NCBI GenBank assembly: GCA_041687495.1
Contig: JAWLBR010000033.1
Location: 1-29,478, forward strand
Direction: 5' to 3'
DNA from: JAWLBR01 sp041687495
GTDB lineage: Bacteria; Bacillota; Limnochordia; DTU087; JAAYGB01
DNA: 29,478 nucleotides
Of the stretch, positions 15,013 to 22,721 are shown in pieces (position 1 is the stretch's first letter; every line of letters starts with the position of its first letter). The notes below the pieces were generated by a model, which worked only from the letters and a program-made list of their open reading frames with translations, did no database searches and had not been told where the DNA came from. The position numbers and the translations under genes are program-made.

Positions 15013-15462
15013 GCTATTTGTCCCCATCTATACTATACTAAACGAGAACCCTCCACTATTTCCTTTCTTAACCAATTACATACACCACTTTTATAACTTA
15101 GCACTACCGGAAGAAAAAGCAAAAAACTTTCAGGGAAAAAGAAGGAGTCCGTTCACCGTTAAAGAATTTGTGAGTTGCAGCGCCGTGTTCAAGCTCGTGT
15201 GGAACTGAGACAAGTTCGAAGTACATATGATGAGCCGGACACAAAGCTCTTTGACAAAGTCATCTACCCTTGGTGGAACACGGTATCAGAAAGGAGGTGC
15301 CAGTCCGCAGTTTGACCGAGGTTTCACTGATAAGGGATGATGAAGTACGCCAAGACCAACAAGGACAATCAGAGGAAAAGGAAACAAGGCAACTTTTCCC
15401 CTTAGTTCCCGTTGGAGGCGGTGTACTCCAATATATGTAAACAAACTGAGGAGGAAAAACTA
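15013..15462. other. Leader region of the second barrel gene
   Basis: About 450 bases without a supported protein gene. A weak promoter candidate is TTAACC (15068-15073) with TATAAC (15092-15097), 18 bp apart. Another TTGACA at 15251-15256 has only TGGAAC at the -10 position, but would start RNA almost exactly at the STAB-SD-like element (15288). A 42-codon frame from TTG 15312 to TAA 15438-15440 follows that element at 14 bases, too far for efficient initiation; I do not call it. Confidence 0.5.
15288..15300 (+). promoter_or_regulatory. Free-standing extended Shine-Dalgarno (STAB-SD-like) in leader B
   Basis: AGAAAGGAGGTGC, identical over 13 bases to the element at 13299-13311, 162 bases before the ATG of barrel gene B, which has its own GAGGAGG at 15448-15454. 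Surrounding sequence is not shared between the two leaders, so the match is not a recent duplication of the region. Confidence 0.65.
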
Positions 15463-16776
15463 ATGAAAAAGATTATGGTTCTGACTCTGGCTTTGGTATT
15501 TGCTCTGGCCAGCGTTGCTTTCGCTGAGGTTAAGGTCGGCGGAGAGTTGAAGGCTATTGTTGACTATAAAAGTGTTGATGATCCTACCGGTAGCAAAGTG
15601 GGAACGCTTGATGGCGTTTCTCTGGATACCGCTAAATTGACCTTGACTGCTGAGGATGAGGGTGTGTTCTCTGCTAAGGTTACTCTAGCTAAAGATGGAG
15701 ACGTGTCTTCTGATGTAGATAAACTCGGTTTCAAACTTGATGTCTATGAATTAGCCATCTATGATGACCTGTTCACTGTTGAGGCTTGGGGCGAGGGTGC
15801 TGAGGTAGCTGCGTACGCAACCCCGTTAGAATTTGTGAAGGCTCCGAATGATGCTGATACAGTCCGGTTTACAAGTTCCGCGTTTGGTCCGGAAGTTGTA
15901 GCAGACTGGTCCGGCAAGGATGGTCGACTCTTTGTTAAGTATGCTGTGGATCCGAGCGTTACTGTTGGTGCAGCTAACAAGTACAACAGTGGTGATGATC
16001 GTGACTATGCATTCTTCGCAACTGGTGAGTTCTCTGGCGTAACCTTGAGCGGTGAGTACATGTTCAACGATACGCGGGAAGATGATAACACCAAGTATGG
16101 TGTAAAGGCTACTACCACCGTGTCCGATGTTGATCTGACCGGTAAGATTGTCCGGAACAATAATTATGAGGATGCGAACGATAAGCATACCGAGTTTCAT
16201 GCTAAGGCTGCGTATGAGCCAGCAGGCGCTACCTATACTGGTTCGTTTGCTTACACCACCAAGAACTTTACGAACGATGATAAGTTCAACAAGTTCGAGC
16301 TGGATGGTTCTGCAGTTGTAGTGCCTGACTTCGTAACCATTAACGCTTCTTATGTAAAGGCCGATGACGCTGATCGGGCGGCTACTTCCGAAGATGGAGT
16401 GCGTTACGAGTTCACTTGGAATGACTTCAACGACAGAGAGTACGAAGATGACAATGCTGCTGAGTACAGCAAGTTTGAGCTTGGTGCTTCGGTTGCTGTT
16501 ACCAGCAAGCTGACGCTAGAGCCTAGCGTGGCCTGGGAGACCATTGATACTCCTGAGAAGTATACCTTTGTCAAGAAGGGTGCAGACGACGAGGCGTATA
16601 CTGATACTGACAAGACCGTAGGTGAAGTTAAGGTTACTACTCTTGGCGTAGACGCTACGTATGCAGTTACTGATACTGCTAGCGTAACCTATGGCTTGAC
16701 CAGCCGCACCAGTGATGAAGAGGGCGACGACTACAATGGTGTATATCACACCCTTGGTGTTAGCCTGAGCTTCTAG
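15463..16776 (+). CDS. Exported beta-rich protein, probable outer-membrane barrel (porin-like) B
   Basis: 437 residues from ATG 15463, with GAGGAGG 8 bases upstream; the frame is open further upstream, but the signal peptide begins here. MKKIMVLTLALVFALASVAF then AEVKVGGELKAIVDYK gives a type I signal peptide with cleavage after AFA. The mature chain lacks Cys, is rich in Asp, Val, Thr and Tyr, shows many amphipathic strands and short acidic turns, and ends YHTLGVSLSF with a terminal Phe. It shares style but little direct sequence with barrel A. An outer-membrane channel is the best reading; substrate unknown. Codon use is less extreme than in A (GAT and GTT are frequent). It is a single gene followed by a terminator. 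Confidence 0.75.
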   Translation: MKKIMVLTLALVFALASVAFAEVKVGGELKAIVDYKSVDDPTGSKVGTLDGVSLDTAKLTLTAEDEGVFSAKVTLAKDGDVSSDVDKLGFKLDVYELAIYDDLFTVEAWGEGAEVAAYATPLEFVKAPNDADTVRFTSSAFGPEVVADWSGKDGRLFVKYAVDPSVTVGAANKYNSGDDRDYAFFATGEFSGVTLSGEYMFNDTREDDNTKYGVKATTTVSDVDLTGKIVRNNNYEDANDKHTEFHAKAAYEPAGATYTGSFAYTTKNFTNDDKFNKFELDGSAVVVPDFVTINASYVKADDADRAATSEDGVRYEFTWNDFNDREYEDDNAAEYSKFELGASVAVTSKLTLEPSVAWETIDTPEKYTFVKKGADDEAYTDTDKTVGEVKVTTLGVDATYAVTDTASVTYGLTSRTSDEEGDDYNGVYHTLGVSLSF

Positions 16777-16790
16777 TATGGTCTAAACTA

Positions 16791-16824
16791 ACGGGAGGAT
16801 CCTACGGGGTTCTCCTGTTTTTTT
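16791..16824 (+). terminator. Rho-independent terminator after barrel gene B
   Basis: ACGGGAGGATCC (16791-16802) pairs, with several G-T pairs, with GGTTCTCCTGT (16808-16818), followed by a run of T to 16824. Confidence 0.85.
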
Positions 16825-17054
16825 GCGTCAATGACACGTGAATCAAGAATTGCTGCCTTCTTGGGTATATATATTGAAGGAAGAGGAAAATTCCGTGCAG
16901 AACCTAAATCGCTGTAGAGTTGAACAAGTCGATGACAGTGCAGTGTGGCACATGAACATACTGGGCATAAGTGCTTAGATAGACGGGTTTAGAGTGAAGC
17001 GACTGTTCCCAGTTGAGGTAACGCGATAATTTGCACATTGTTAGGGGGAGAGGC

Positions 17055-17639
17055 ATGGCGGCAAAGAAAGAACAGATTCGCGAAGCTGCAGTCTCGGTTA
17101 TTGCTGAGGTAGGCTACCACACTGCTACAACGGACAAAATTGCAGCAGAGGCCGGGGTGGCCATTGGCACGATATACAACTACTTTCGCAGCAAGGAGGA
17201 GATTCTTGAGTACATTTACCTGGTTGAGCTGGAGAAGAGGCGGAAGTTCTTTAAGAATCTAGGGACCAGTGACCTGGATGTGTTGGGGAAGCTTCGTAGC
17301 TTACTTCAGATGCACTTTGCTGAGGTGAAGAATAATCCAACAGTCGGACAGATTCTGGTACGGGAGCGCCACTTGGCGGATAAGGGCCCAGAGAATGCTA
17401 TTCGAGAGTTTGTCCAGGGCGTACCGCTGGCAATTCAGTCTCTGTTGGATCAGGCCGTTGAGACTGGCGAGATTCGGAAATGTGACACAAAGATTGTCTC
17501 TCACGCACTCTTTGGGGCGGTTGAAGCAGTGGTTCGCACTGCTGTCTTTAGTGAGGAAGGGCAGGAGCGAGATGAAATTCTCGACGGAGCCGCCGGGGAA
17601 CTTGTGGCTTTAGTTGCCGACGGGATTAAGGCAAAGTAA
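17055..17639 (+). CDS. TetR/AcrR-family transcriptional regulator
   Basis: 194 residues from ATG 17055, with GGGGAG just upstream; the TTG at 17031 has no ribosome site. The N-terminal HTH is canonical TetR: QIREAAVSVIAEVGYHTATT, then IAAEAGVAIGTIYNYFRSKE. The rest is an all-helical ligand and dimer domain resembling fatty-acid/acyl-CoA-type (FadR_Bs) or multidrug TetR proteins, with VGQILVRERH. The ligand is not known. The RND operon begins 400 bases downstream behind two palindromes of the kind bound by TetR dimers, so it is the likely repressor. I see no matching palindrome upstream of its own gene. A GATAAT at 17025-17030 may be its -10 box. Confidence 0.92.
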   Translation: MAAKKEQIREAAVSVIAEVGYHTATTDKIAAEAGVAIGTIYNYFRSKEEILEYIYLVELEKRRKFFKNLGTSDLDVLGKLRSLLQMHFAEVKNNPTVGQILVRERHLADKGPENAIREFVQGVPLAIQSLLDQAVETGEIRKCDTKIVSHALFGAVEAVVRTAVFSEEGQERDEILDGAAGELVALVADGIKAK

Positions 17640-17751
17640 ACAGGGAGGCTAAGGTAGTCACTGGCTGAGGAAAGTTTACCCTTGCGCCTATTACTAGATA
17701 GTTTGGGCGGCTGGTAGTATGGGCACATTTTCCAGTTTTACCAGAAGCCCC

Positions 17752-17780
17752 TTGACATCTAGTAGAAGGTAGTGTACTTT
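17752..17780 (+). promoter_or_regulatory. Promoter of the RND/LolA-like/DUF1302-like operon
   Basis: TTGACA (17752-17757) is perfect. TACTTT (17775-17780) at 17-bp spacing is a weak -10 (3 of 6), compatible with a regulated promoter. Confidence 0.55.
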
Positions 17781-17787
17781 GTATGTA

Positions 17788-17803
17788 GAGTGAGGCCTCG
17801 CTC
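17788..17803. promoter_or_regulatory. Palindromic operator O1, probable TetR site
   Basis: GAGTGAGGCCTCGCTC: the arms match except one pair, centred on GGCC. It lies over the expected transcription start. Confidence 0.6.
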
Positions 17804-17833
17804 ATTAATGGGGTCTATTGATTTACAGCTAAA

Positions 17834-17851
17834 TGAGTGACCACTCACTCG
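17834..17851. promoter_or_regulatory. Palindromic operator O2, probable TetR site
   Basis: TGAGTGA-CCAC-TCACTCG: 6 of 7 arm positions are complementary. The spacing and half-sites resemble FadR-type TetR operators (TGAATGA...TCATTCA). Its centre is 47 bp from that of O1. Confidence 0.65.
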
Positions 17852-18038
17852 GAACACCTGTATTTGAGAGCGAGAAGGAGGGCGAGCACAAGGTCTCGGA
17901 TAGAGAGCCATTGCGTGGCGATGGAGGAGCGGCGTGGGTTGTTGGGCAGTTGACTCCTATGGTTTTCCGTGCCGTGGGAAGTCTCGATGCTGACGAGGCG
18001 TGACGAGCCCTGGGGCATCGTCGTAGAGGAGGACGCAG

Positions 18039-20360
18039 ATGCTTCGAATCACTGAGTTTGTGCTGAGAAGACCGTTAGTAGTACTAGTGATACTGTTGGG
18101 AATTACTCTCTTCTTTGGGATTGAGATCGCACAGAATGCCAGGATTGAAACTGACCTTGATGCGCATATGCCTCAAGAGCATGAAGCCTTTGTACTGAGC
18201 AATCAGTATGAGGAGATCTTTGGGATCAGGGACGCCGTGGTCGTTGCAGTGGAGAATCGAGAGGGGATTTACCATCCCAGCACCTTAACCAAAGTGAATG
18301 AGATCAGTCGGCGGCTTGGTGAGTTGGACGAAATTGTCCCGGGTAGTGTCCGGAGCTTGGCGACCGCAGATAACATTGTAGGCAGTGACTTTGGCTTGGA
18401 GATCAGTCCCTTCTATAGCGAGTTGCCGCAGTCTGAGGCGGAGGTAAGGTCTTTGCGGGTCGCTGTGGAGAGCAACGAGATGATTTGGGGGCGAATGGTC
18501 TCCCGGGATGGACAGGCCACACTTATTTCCGCAGAAGTGAGTGAGAGCTCAGTCGATCACCGTGCTCTGTATGGGAAGGTTATGGCGATTGTTTCTGAGT
18601 ACGATGGGCCCGAAAAGTTCTATGTGGCCGGGCAGCCAGTGGTAGAAGGGACTTTGGCTCACCTGATGCCCGACGATATGAAGAAAATGGTACCCATTGT
18701 TGTTCTCGTAATATTGGTGGTGTTGGTGGTGACGCTGCGGAGCCTTAAGAGTACTCTGCTTACCTTGGGCGTGGTTCTGTTCAGCACCGTCTGGGCTTTT
18801 GGGCTAATGGCATATCTGGGGATCCCTGTGTATTCAGTGTCAACCATGATCCCGGTAATGCTGATCGCCTTGGGTGTAGCTGATGGAATTCACCTCCTGA
18901 GCCACCTCAGTGAGAGGATGCGGCAGAATCCGGGGGTGAGTGTGGGTGAAGCAGTTACCGAGATGATTGGCCATCTGTGGAAGCCAGTGGCGATGACATC
19001 GCTTACTACAGCCGTTGGGTTTGTCTCGCTGATTACCTCAGAAGTGTATCCCATCAAGTATTTTGGCCTCTTCACAGCCTTTGGCGTGATGGCGGCCATG
19101 GTCTTCTCACTACTGTTTATCCCCGCCGGACTGGCAGTGTTGCGGCTGCCCCGTCTAGCTGGCCGCTCTGCTGAGCAGAGTGGGGATGGAAAGCGCACCG
19201 TTTTTTTCGCCGCCGCGACAGCAGTGCTGAAGGGGAAGAAGATGGTTGTGATCGTCTCGTTGATGGCAGTGGCGCTGGGGATAGTGGGCTTGCAGCGGGT
19301 ATGGATCGACTCCAGTTTACTTAGTACCTTTGATGACAGCGAGGAGATCGTACAGGCAGATCAATTCATCAACGAGCATTTTGCCGGCACCACTAATCTT
19401 AACGTGGTCTTTGTTGGCGAGGGGCCGGATGATCTCAAAAATCCCAGGTATCTGCAAGACCTCTGGCGACTGCAGACAGAGCTTGAGCAGCTGCCAGAGG
19501 TCGGCGGGACCTTTGGGATCAATGACTTCTTGCGCCGTATCAACAAAGTCGTGAATGAAGATCGGGAGGAGTTCAACAGAGTCCCCGACGACCAAGACCT
19601 CATTGCCCAGTACTTACTGCTGTACTCCATGTCCGGTGACCCTGAAGAGCTGGATGGAGTCATTGACTACGACTACAGAAGAGTGAACCTTCAGGTGAAC
19701 ACCAAGGGCAGCAGCGCTCAAGTAATCCGCAGGGTACTGGATAGAATCGACGAGTTTGTGGCCACCAGCTCGTTGCGGGACTTGAAAGTGGATTACGCCG
19801 GGTCAGCCTATACGTCCATGGTGTTCACTGACCTGATTCTAGAGGGGCAGATTAATAGCTTGCTGATCTCTACGGTGCTGCTGGTGCTTCTCCTTGGGCT
19901 GATGTTTCGCAGCGTGGCTGCCGGATTGTTGGGCACCTTGCCGATTATCATCACAGCCATCATCAACTTTGGGATCATGGGATTTACGGGGATTTCGCTT
20001 AACACCAGTACAGCCCTAATTTCCAGTATTGCCATGGGAATGGGCATCGACTACTCCATACACCTTCTGTCCCAGTACCAACGGTATGGGGTCCGAGTAA
20101 GCTCATCGCTGGAGGTGGCGCAGAAGGTGATGAACCTATCGGGCAGGGCGATTACTTTCAATGCCCTAGTAGTCGTCTCCGGCTTTATGGTTTTGATGAC
20201 CTCCGGCTTCCCGCTCAATAGAAGGTTGGGCCTGCTAGTTTCACTGTCGATGTTCATCAGCTTCGTGTGCACTTTGACAGTGGTGGTGGCGCTCATTGAT
20301 TGGCTAAAGCCACGCTTTATCTTTGGCAAGACAAAACCAACTGAGGGGGTTTCCATGTGA
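18039..20360 (+). CDS. RND-superfamily (MMPL/HpnN-like) exporter
   Basis: 773 residues, ATG 6 bases after AGAGGAGG. The architecture is a typical internally duplicated RND: TM1 (about 10-28), a large periplasmic domain to about 205, TM2-6 (about 209-365), TM7 (about 394-412), a second periplasmic domain to about 600, and TM8-12 to about 755. Both halves keep the polar residue in TM4 or its equivalent used for proton relay (GVADGIHLLS near 275-284; GMGIDYSIHLLS near 666-677). It belongs to the COG1033/MMPL group that moves lipids and hydrophobic compounds, not the three-part AcrB type, and no membrane-fusion protein is encoded nearby. It is first in an operon with a LolA-like protein and an outer-membrane barrel, so lipid or lipophile export is likely. 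Confidence 0.92.
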   Translation: MLRITEFVLRRPLVVLVILLGITLFFGIEIAQNARIETDLDAHMPQEHEAFVLSNQYEEIFGIRDAVVVAVENREGIYHPSTLTKVNEISRRLGELDEIVPGSVRSLATADNIVGSDFGLEISPFYSELPQSEAEVRSLRVAVESNEMIWGRMVSRDGQATLISAEVSESSVDHRALYGKVMAIVSEYDGPEKFYVAGQPVVEGTLAHLMPDDMKKMVPIVVLVILVVLVVTLRSLKSTLLTLGVVLFSTVWAFGLMAYLGIPVYSVSTMIPVMLIALGVADGIHLLSHLSERMRQNPGVSVGEAVTEMIGHLWKPVAMTSLTTAVGFVSLITSEVYPIKYFGLFTAFGVMAAMVFSLLFIPAGLAVLRLPRLAGRSAEQSGDGKRTVFFAAATAVLKGKKMVVIVSLMAVALGIVGLQRVWIDSSLLSTFDDSEEIVQADQFINEHFAGTTNLNVVFVGEGPDDLKNPRYLQDLWRLQTELEQLPEVGGTFGINDFLRRINKVVNEDREEFNRVPDDQDLIAQYLLLYSMSGDPEELDGVIDYDYRRVNLQVNTKGSSAQVIRRVLDRIDEFVATSSLRDLKVDYAGSAYTSMVFTDLILEGQINSLLISTVLLVLLLGLMFRSVAAGLLGTLPIIITAIINFGIMGFTGISLNTSTALISSIAMGMGIDYSIHLLSQYQRYGVRVSSSLEVAQKVMNLSGRAITFNALVVVSGFMVLMTSGFPLNRRLGLLVSLSMFISFVCTLTVVVALIDWLKPRFIFGKTKPTEGVSM

Positions 20361-21151
20361 TGAGAAAGAGTGCAGTGGTGGTGACGGTTTTAGTTCTAGC
20401 GATCGGGATGGTTGCTTTGGTGGGTTTGGGTTGCGCAGATGCAGCACAGCCCACCGGTGAAGACATCATGGCTAAGGTATATAAACGCTACGAAGGAGAC
20501 GATCGGACCTCTAACCTTCAGATGACCTTGGTGAACCGGTCTGGGGCTGAGCGGGTACGAGAGATCAAGCAGTTTGAGCGGGCATTTCCCGGTGTCGATA
20601 AGAAAATCCTGTTCTTTGTCAGTCCCCGGGATGTGAAGAACACGGCGTTTATGAACTGGAGTTACGATGACGGACAGGAAGATAACCAGTGGATTTATCT
20701 GCCTGCCCTACGCAAGGTCAAACGGATCTCCAGCGAGAACAAAAATGACTATTTCATGGGCTCAGACTTTACTTACGATGATCTGGGCGGCCGAGACCTA
20801 GACGCTGATGTGCACAAGCTCCTGCGGACAGAGGAGGTCAACGGAGACCTCTGCTACGTGGTTGAGAGCACCCCCAAAGAAAGCGGCTATATGTACGGCC
20901 GGACCATCAACTGGGTGGTAAAGGACAAGTGGATTGGCTTGAAAAAGGAGTTTTACGACCCGAAGGGTGAGCTGCTGAAAACGCTGTCCGTAACCCGGTA
21001 TGCAGATATCGATGGGATTCTAACCATCTTGGAAACCGTGATGCACAACGTGCAATCCAACCACAGAACCATCATGGCTATCAGTGATGTACAGTACAAC
21101 ACCGGCATCGAGGACATTTTTTCCGAACGGATGATGCGGCGTGGACTGTAG
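20360..21151 (+). CDS. LolA-like outer-membrane lipoprotein-sorting-family protein
   Basis: 263 residues from ATG 20360, which overlaps the RND stop; an in-frame GTG at 20357 is possible. GGGGG lies 10 bases upstream. The N-terminus is a signal sequence (MRKSAVVVTVLVLAIGMVAL), then VGLGCADAAQ. The Cys is preceded by GLG, not a good lipobox, so type I cleavage near ADA-AQ or lipidation are both possible. The mature part matches COG2834 proteins: EDIMAKVYKRYEGDD, then RVREIKQFER, ILFFVSPRDVKNTAFM, DNQWIYLPALRKVKRISSEN and FTYDDLGGRD. Such proteins have the LolA/LolB/DUF1329 half-barrel that carries an acyl chain and often accompany COG1033 exporters. A periplasmic shuttle for the RND substrate is the likely role. 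Confidence 0.9.
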   Translation: MRKSAVVVTVLVLAIGMVALVGLGCADAAQPTGEDIMAKVYKRYEGDDRTSNLQMTLVNRSGAERVREIKQFERAFPGVDKKILFFVSPRDVKNTAFMNWSYDDGQEDNQWIYLPALRKVKRISSENKNDYFMGSDFTYDDLGGRDLDADVHKLLRTEEVNGDLCYVVESTPKESGYMYGRTINWVVKDKWIGLKKEFYDPKGELLKTLSVTRYADIDGILTILETVMHNVQSNHRTIMAISDVQYNTGIEDIFSERMMRRGL

Positions 21152-21201
21152 TCGCTTGCAGTTGAGCTGCTCAATCTTTGCAGAGAGAAGGCTGATTACT
21201 G

Positions 21202-22431
21202 GTGACTGGACAAATGGAACGGAGACGATGGCAGGCAGCCAGCGTCGTTGCGGTGATCGTGACGATGGCGTTTTTGCTACCCTTGGCGGCTGCTGCCCAA
21301 GGGGTGGATATCGGGGGTGGAGTAAAGGGTCGCTACGTCCACGACCTGCAGAGCGGGGAGCCCTATGCGCTCCTAAGTACGTTGAACCTGGATCTAGAAA
21401 CGGACATTGGGCCGATGGATATCTACCTGAATCCCCAGGTGAGTTGGGATCTTGAACGGGGAGAGGCGGAGATTGTACTTGATGAGGGGTATGTCGACCT
21501 GTATTTTGCCACCTTTGACCTGCGAGCAGGCAAGCAGAAGGTAACTTGGGGTAAGGCCGATGGACTGGTGGTAACCAACCTGATTAACCCGCTGGATTTT
21601 ACCCAGTATCCGGCGGTGGAGTTTGAAGATAAGTTTCGCGCTGTTGAGGCGCTGAAAGTCAACTACTATCTTGGTAACGATGTGGTTGAGCTGGCTTGGA
21701 TGCCGAAATTTGAGCCGGCCCAGATGGACACCCAGCTTCTTGAGCAGCAGATTGCCCAGCAGCTCCCTAACCCAGTGTTGAACCTGGCCGAAAAGGAAAT
21801 TGGTTTCTCCCTGGCCAACAGTGAGCTGGCAGTAAAGTACTCTTCCTTGGGGTCCAGGTACGACTACGAACTAGTGGCAGGGTACCTATGGGATGATCAG
21901 CCAACAGCGCATGTGCGCTTTGCGGGTGATCAGCAGGTGGTGACTCCTCGACACCACAGATTCTTATTGGCTGGGGGTAGCCTCAGCACCACCGTGGGGC
22001 CAATCGTAGTGCGGGGAGAGGGGGCATACCTGCAGGGGAAAGTCTTTGGCACCAGTGACTTTGCCCGACATCCCGATGGAACGGTGAAAAAGAACCAGGC
22101 TCACCTGCTGCTGGCAGGAGACTATCCGGTTGGGAGATCTCTCCTCAGCCTGCAAGTGCTGGAGTCTGTAATCCTCTCCCACGAGGCAGGAATGAAAGAT
22201 GAACGCTTTGCTGAGACGGCTACCTTCTTGATCAGCCGCAGGTTTTTGCGTGACACTCTAACTACCGAGCTAATGTTTCTGTATGACTCGGCTCAGGACT
22301 ACCTCACCGCCCAGCCGCGGATAACGTACGACTACTCCGATAATGTGAACTTCAAGTTTGGGGCTGACTACGCTCTCACAGGTGGTCGGCAGTCGGACGT
22401 GGTGTTTGCTCAGATGGATTATCTATTCTAG
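21202..22431 (+). CDS. DUF1302-like outer-membrane beta-barrel of the RND operon
   Basis: 409 residues, GTG start 10 bases after AGAGAGAAGG; an ATG at 21214 is an alternative. The signal peptide ends LPLAAAAQ before GVDIGGGVKG. The segment LRAGKQKVTWGKADG, then NLINPLDFTQYP (residues about 107-137), is the hallmark of DUF1302-like and similar porins (GRQ..xWG...NPLD). The remainder is alternating strands with turns, ending VVFAQMDYLF with terminal Phe, as for BAM substrates. In Proteobacteria DUF1302 barrels are encoded with LolA-fold DUF1329 proteins and MMPL pumps, matching this operon. It should receive or release the exported compound at the outer membrane, which is inference from context. 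Confidence 0.85.
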   Translation: MTGQMERRRWQAASVVAVIVTMAFLLPLAAAAQGVDIGGGVKGRYVHDLQSGEPYALLSTLNLDLETDIGPMDIYLNPQVSWDLERGEAEIVLDEGYVDLYFATFDLRAGKQKVTWGKADGLVVTNLINPLDFTQYPAVEFEDKFRAVEALKVNYYLGNDVVELAWMPKFEPAQMDTQLLEQQIAQQLPNPVLNLAEKEIGFSLANSELAVKYSSLGSRYDYELVAGYLWDDQPTAHVRFAGDQQVVTPRHHRFLLAGGSLSTTVGPIVVRGEGAYLQGKVFGTSDFARHPDGTVKKNQAHLLLAGDYPVGRSLLSLQVLESVILSHEAGMKDERFAETATFLISRRFLRDTLTTELMFLYDSAQDYLTAQPRITYDYSDNVNFKFGADYALTGGRQSDVVFAQMDYLF

Positions 22432-22501
22432 GTGAACCTGGGGTCATTAAGCAGTATTCTCAGGGGTTATCAGATATCTCCAAATTTACCGCAATGATTT
22501 C

Positions 22502-22565
22502 AAAGGATATCTTGGCTCTCCTGCGAATAACGAGTATTAGGAGAGTAGTCCCCAAGATATCCTTT
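22502..22565 (+). terminator. Large inverted repeat, possible terminator of the RND operon
   Basis: AAAGGATATCTTGG (22502-22515) and CCAAGATATCCTTT (22552-22565) are exactly complementary over 14 bp. A second pair, CTCTCCT (22516-22522) with AGGAGAG (22539-22545), continues the stem after a 6-nt bulge, leaving a 16-nt loop. The tail (CCTTTACTTTTG) is moderately T-rich. It could terminate the RND operon or regulate the next gene. Confidence 0.5.
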
Positions 22566-22721
22566 ACTTTTGCGAGCACTTCCTGCAGTCCAGTCCTTTT
22601 CGGAAACCTTCTAGCAGACCTATCAGGGACATGCGGTTGGGTGGCATCTGCTGCGCAGCCGATCCTGCTTACTGAGTGTATCTGGAAGGAGATAGCAGTC
22701 TATCTGAAGGGGGTTGCCATA

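Larger units (their letters stand above)
17640..18038. other. Regulatory region between tetR and the RND operon
   Basis: No gene supported. It contains a promoter (17752-17780), two TetR-type operators (17788-17803 and 17834-17851) and a G-rich leader of about 190 nt with GAGAAGGAGG at 17872-17881, not followed by a usable start codon. The remainder shows nothing recognisable. Confidence 0.6.

Noticed and set aside
15011..15208. 65-codon open frame after the barrel A terminator
   Set aside because: It begins within the terminator tail, lacks a ribosome site and resembles nothing; the region looks like promoter and leader DNA.
15312..15440. 42-codon frame downstream of the STAB-SD-like element in leader B
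   Set aside because: The TTG is 14 bases from the GGAGG, beyond normal spacing, and the equivalent element in leader A has no such frame.
17872..17881. GAGAAGGAGG in the RND leader as a third STAB-SD
   Set aside because: It lacks the AGAAAGGAGGTGC extension and lies in generally G-rich sequence, so the match is weak.
22494..22721. 76-codon N-terminal extension of MalK copy B
   Set aside because: It runs through the large inverted repeat, has no similarity to the family, and a good ribosome site precedes GTG 22722.
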